Assembly: GCA_017480395.1 (NCBI GenBank)
Contig: JAFVAS010000128.1
Coordinates: 1-6,941, forward strand
Length of the DNA: 6,941 nt
Reading direction: 5' to 3'
DNA from: Oscillospiraceae bacterium
GTDB taxonomy: Bacteria > Bacillota > Clostridia > Oscillospirales > Oscillospiraceae
Shown in pieces: positions 5,128 to 6,941 of this stretch. The first letter of the stretch is position 1. Each line of letters starts with the position of its first letter. Below the pieces are notes generated by a model. It was not told the DNA's origin and made no database searches. It saw only the letters and a list, made by a program, of their open reading frames with translations. The position numbers and the translations under genes are program-made.

Positions 5128-6474
5128 TTACTCATACGCTTCTTCGGCTTCGCCCTGCTCCTGTTCGCGCTGGCGGCGGATGTTGGCCAGGGCCTCCGCC
5201 GGGTCGCGGATGAACCAGAGCTGGCTGAGCAGGGTCTGATCGTCCACGATGCCCCGCAGCTTGCACACCAGATCCACGGCCTCCTCCTCGTTGACGGGCA
5301 GGTTGAGGGTGAACACCACGTCCACCTCGGTGTGGGGCACCGGCTTCATCACCCCCAGCACCGTCAGCCAATGGTTGTAGAGGGCGAAGCGCTCCCGCAG
5401 GCCCCGCTCCATGCGCCGCATCTTGTTGCGGGAGAGCAGATCCATGGTCATCAGCTTGAGCTTGAGGGCCTGGCCGGAGGAGTTGCCGGAGAACTGCTCG
5501 TCGGACATGTCCACGGTCATAGTCATCTTGTGCATCTCCCGCACCAGCGCGTCGGAGAGCACCTGTACCTCCCCCTCGTGGAAGGTCTTCTGGATGTACT
5601 CCGCCCGGGCGTCCAGGGGCGCGCCGTCGATGAACTTGTCCCGTTCCAGCCGCCCCTCGTCTCCCTCGGCCAGGGTCATGCCGTAGAAGACCAGCAGGGC
5701 GTCCACAAACTTCTTCTTGTCGGTGAGGCGGCTGGACATCAGCTCGTCATAGGCGTCGATCAGGGTCATGATCTGTTCAAAGTCGCCCTGGCGCTCCTCG
5801 TTGTTGGTGTAGGCGATCACGGGCACCGCGCCGAACCAGTGGTAGCGCACGTCCCCGACGGGGCGGAAGTGCTCTGACGCCAGATTGGTGCACACATAGT
5901 CCCGGCAGGTGCGGTCGGTGTAGACCGTGACGGCGTAGTGGGTGTTGCCGCTGACGGACTGGCGCTTCTCCCAGATCAGGGCGAAGAGCTTTCGATGCTC
6001 CACCGTGGTGTCGCAGACCAGAATGCCGCTGCGCGGGTCGATGCGGGCGGAGCGGGGGCGGGGATCGGAGTCGGCGGTGGCGTAGCACAGCTCCAGGCAG
6101 TCCCCCAGGATGCCCATGGTCTTGCCGATGGAGGCGTCCACCTCGGCGATGTGCTGTGCCTCATAGCTGTCCAGCAGCGGCTTGAGCTCCAGGCGGCGGT
6201 TCTCGCCGTCCCGCTCGTTGGGGTCGTACTTCACCGGCTGGCCCAGGAAATAGCCCAGGGCGATGTCCACCACATACTTGGCGTAGTTCACCACCACCGG
6301 AACCTCCTCCTCCTTGCGGCGGCGGCGCAGCGCGTCGTGCTGGCCCAGGTAGTAGCGCCACAGCCGGTCGTACCGGCCCTGGGCCAGCTCCGCCCGGCGC
6401 ACCAGGTAGGTCAACACCTGGGGCGGGATGTGCTCCAGGTCGGGCACCTCGCTGCGATCCAGATATTCGATCAT
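5128..6474 (-). CDS. Phage portal protein (SPP1 gp6-like)
   Basis: The portal forms the dodecameric ring at one capsid vertex through which DNA enters and leaves, and docks both terminase and connector. The 448-residue product has the usual length. Visible family signatures are VNYAKYVVDIALGYFLGQPVKY (residues 62-83), a DKKKFVDALLVFYG segment near 252-265, and FSGNSSGQALKLKL (328-341), the F-GN-SG-ALK-KL block of SPP1 gp6-type portals, followed by a long charged helix (LLSRNKMRRMERGLRERF) as in portal stems. The C-terminus is Glu-rich. I chose ATG 6474 because AAGGAGGA (6489-6482) lies seven bases before it. An in-frame TTG at 6492 abuts that ribosome site and would leave it inside the coding region, so it is unlikely to be the start. 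It lies between terminase and scaffold. No minor head protein follows it, which is unusual. Confidence 0.95.
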   Translation of the reverse strand: MIEYLDRSEVPDLEHIPPQVLTYLVRRAELAQGRYDRLWRYYLGQHDALRRRRKEEEVPVVVNYAKYVVDIALGYFLGQPVKYDPNERDGENRRLELKPLLDSYEAQHIAEVDASIGKTMGILGDCLELCYATADSDPRPRSARIDPRSGILVCDTTVEHRKLFALIWEKRQSVSGNTHYAVTVYTDRTCRDYVCTNLASEHFRPVGDVRYHWFGAVPVIAYTNNEERQGDFEQIMTLIDAYDELMSSRLTDKKKFVDALLVFYGMTLAEGDEGRLERDKFIDGAPLDARAEYIQKTFHEGEVQVLSDALVREMHKMTMTVDMSDEQFSGNSSGQALKLKLMTMDLLSRNKMRRMERGLRERFALYNHWLTVLGVMKPVPHTEVDVVFTLNLPVNEEEAVDLVCKLRGIVDDQTLLSQLWFIRDPAEALANIRRQREQEQGEAEEAYE

Positions 6475-6481
6475 GTTCAGT

Positions 6482-6489
6482 TCCTCCTT
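6482..6489 (-). promoter_or_regulatory. Ribosome binding site of the portal gene
   Basis: AAGGAGGA on the minus strand, seven bases upstream of ATG 6474. It decides the portal start against the in-frame TTG at 6492, which would place this motif inside the coding region. Confidence 0.85.
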
Positions 6490-6510
6490 CAATCTGTTAT
6501 TTATGGTTGT

Positions 6511-6941
6511 TCAAAGGCCCCGGGGCCGTCTTGCCACCCGGGCGCTGCCCCGGTGCACCACCGTCATGACGAAGTAGCGCAGGGCATCCATGCAGTGGTC
6601 GTGCTCCTTTCTGGGCCGATCCTCCCCGGCGTCCAGGGCGCCCTCATCCCAGAGGTAGCTGAAAAACTCCGCTCTGGTGTGCTGACACCGGGGGGAGAAG
6701 AGCAGGCCGTCCCGGCTCAGCAGCTCGCCCACGGCGCGGATGCCGTCCCCCACCCGGTTGTCCGCCCGCAGCACCCGGTAGCCCCGCCCCTGCAGCTCGG
6801 TGATAAAGCTGGCCGCCGAGGGGTCCACGATCACCGCCCGGGGCGTCCGTCCGGCCAGAAACTGCGTCAGGTCGTCGGCATAGGCCCCGTCGGTCTTCTG
6901 CCGCTTCTCGGCGCGTCCCGACCAGTAGTACTCGTCCAGGC
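6511..6941 (-). CDS. terL: Phage terminase large subunit, C-terminal nuclease part (partial)
   Basis: This is the C-terminal end of the DNA-packaging motor, whose nuclease domain cuts concatemeric phage DNA at the portal. The frame is open to the window edge, so the 5' part with the ATPase lies outside; 142 in-frame residues are visible, ending with TGA at 6513-6511. A GTG at 6834 is only an internal Val codon, because the frame continues upstream with an EYYWSGR...QKTDGAYADDL stretch typical of PBSX/SPP1-type terminases. Two conserved nuclease blocks are visible: VDPSAASFI (about residues 38-46 of the fragment), and HDHCMDALRYF near the C-terminus, whose acidic residues match the metal-binding Asp positions of the RNase H-like fold. 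The family usually has DHAMDALRY, so Cys replaces Ala here. It sits 36 bases upstream of the portal gene, the normal order. Family assignment is strong; packaging type (cos or pac) cannot be read from this fragment. Confidence 0.93.
   Translation of the reverse strand, partial: LDEYYWSGRAEKRQKTDGAYADDLTQFLAGRTPRAVIVDPSAASFITELQGRGYRVLRADNRVGDGIRAVGELLSRDGLLFSPRCQHTRAEFFSYLWDEGALDAGEDRPRKEHDHCMDALRYFVMTVVHRGSARVARRPRGL

Noticed and set aside
4405..5877. A 490-codon open frame on the plus strand opposite scaffold and portal
   Set aside because: It is antisense to two well-identified genes. It is rich in Gly, His, Leu and Val, as expected from the complement of GC-biased codons, and has no recognisable domain or convincing ribosome site.
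1..6941. Accessory system (defence genes, toxin-antitoxin, CRISPR, diversity-generating retroelement)
   Set aside because: Every stretch is accounted for by structural phage genes or short gaps. No reverse transcriptase, regularly spaced repeats with spacers, or cargo gene is visible.

Overview
The window is a compact, fully co-directional (minus-strand) late structural module of a tailed, siphovirus-like phage or prophage. It runs right to left in the usual packaging, capsid, connector, tail order. Local base composition is strongly GC-rich. Genes are preceded by AGGAGG-type Shine-Dalgarno sequences, and the protein families resemble those of prophages in Clostridia/Firmicutes. A GC-rich gut member of the Oscillospiraceae or a relative is therefore the likeliest host, but this is inference and no host gene is present to confirm it.

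Layout on the minus strand, read from position 6941 down to 1: the C-terminal end of the large terminase (cut by the window edge); an SPP1 gp6-type portal; a DUF4355-type scaffold; a major capsid protein of the P22-coat-like group; a gp15-like head-tail connector; a gp16-like head-closure protein; a gp17-like tail terminator; the tail tube protein; the two halves of the tail assembly chaperone (G-like and T-like, in different frames); a very short tape measure protein with Trp-rich 26-residue repeats; and the first 12 codons of a further tail gene at the left edge.

Together these genes package DNA (terminase, portal), build the procapsid (scaffold, capsid), close the head (connector, head-closure, terminator) and build a non-contractile tail (tube, chaperones, tape measure). 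Genes are packed tightly, with ATGA overlaps, a TGA-T-ATG junction without a ribosome site, and short gaps. Expression probably comes from one upstream late promoter outside the window. I see no internal promoter, integrase, lysis gene, RNA gene, CRISPR array or accessory cargo, and no stretch over 300 bases lacks a gene.

Nothing here convincingly looks like a new defence or mobile system. The points worth a second look are the miniature repeat-bearing tape measure, the uncertain G/T chaperone recoding or re-initiation, a strong hairpin next to the chaperone ribosome site, and the absence of a minor head gene between portal and scaffold.
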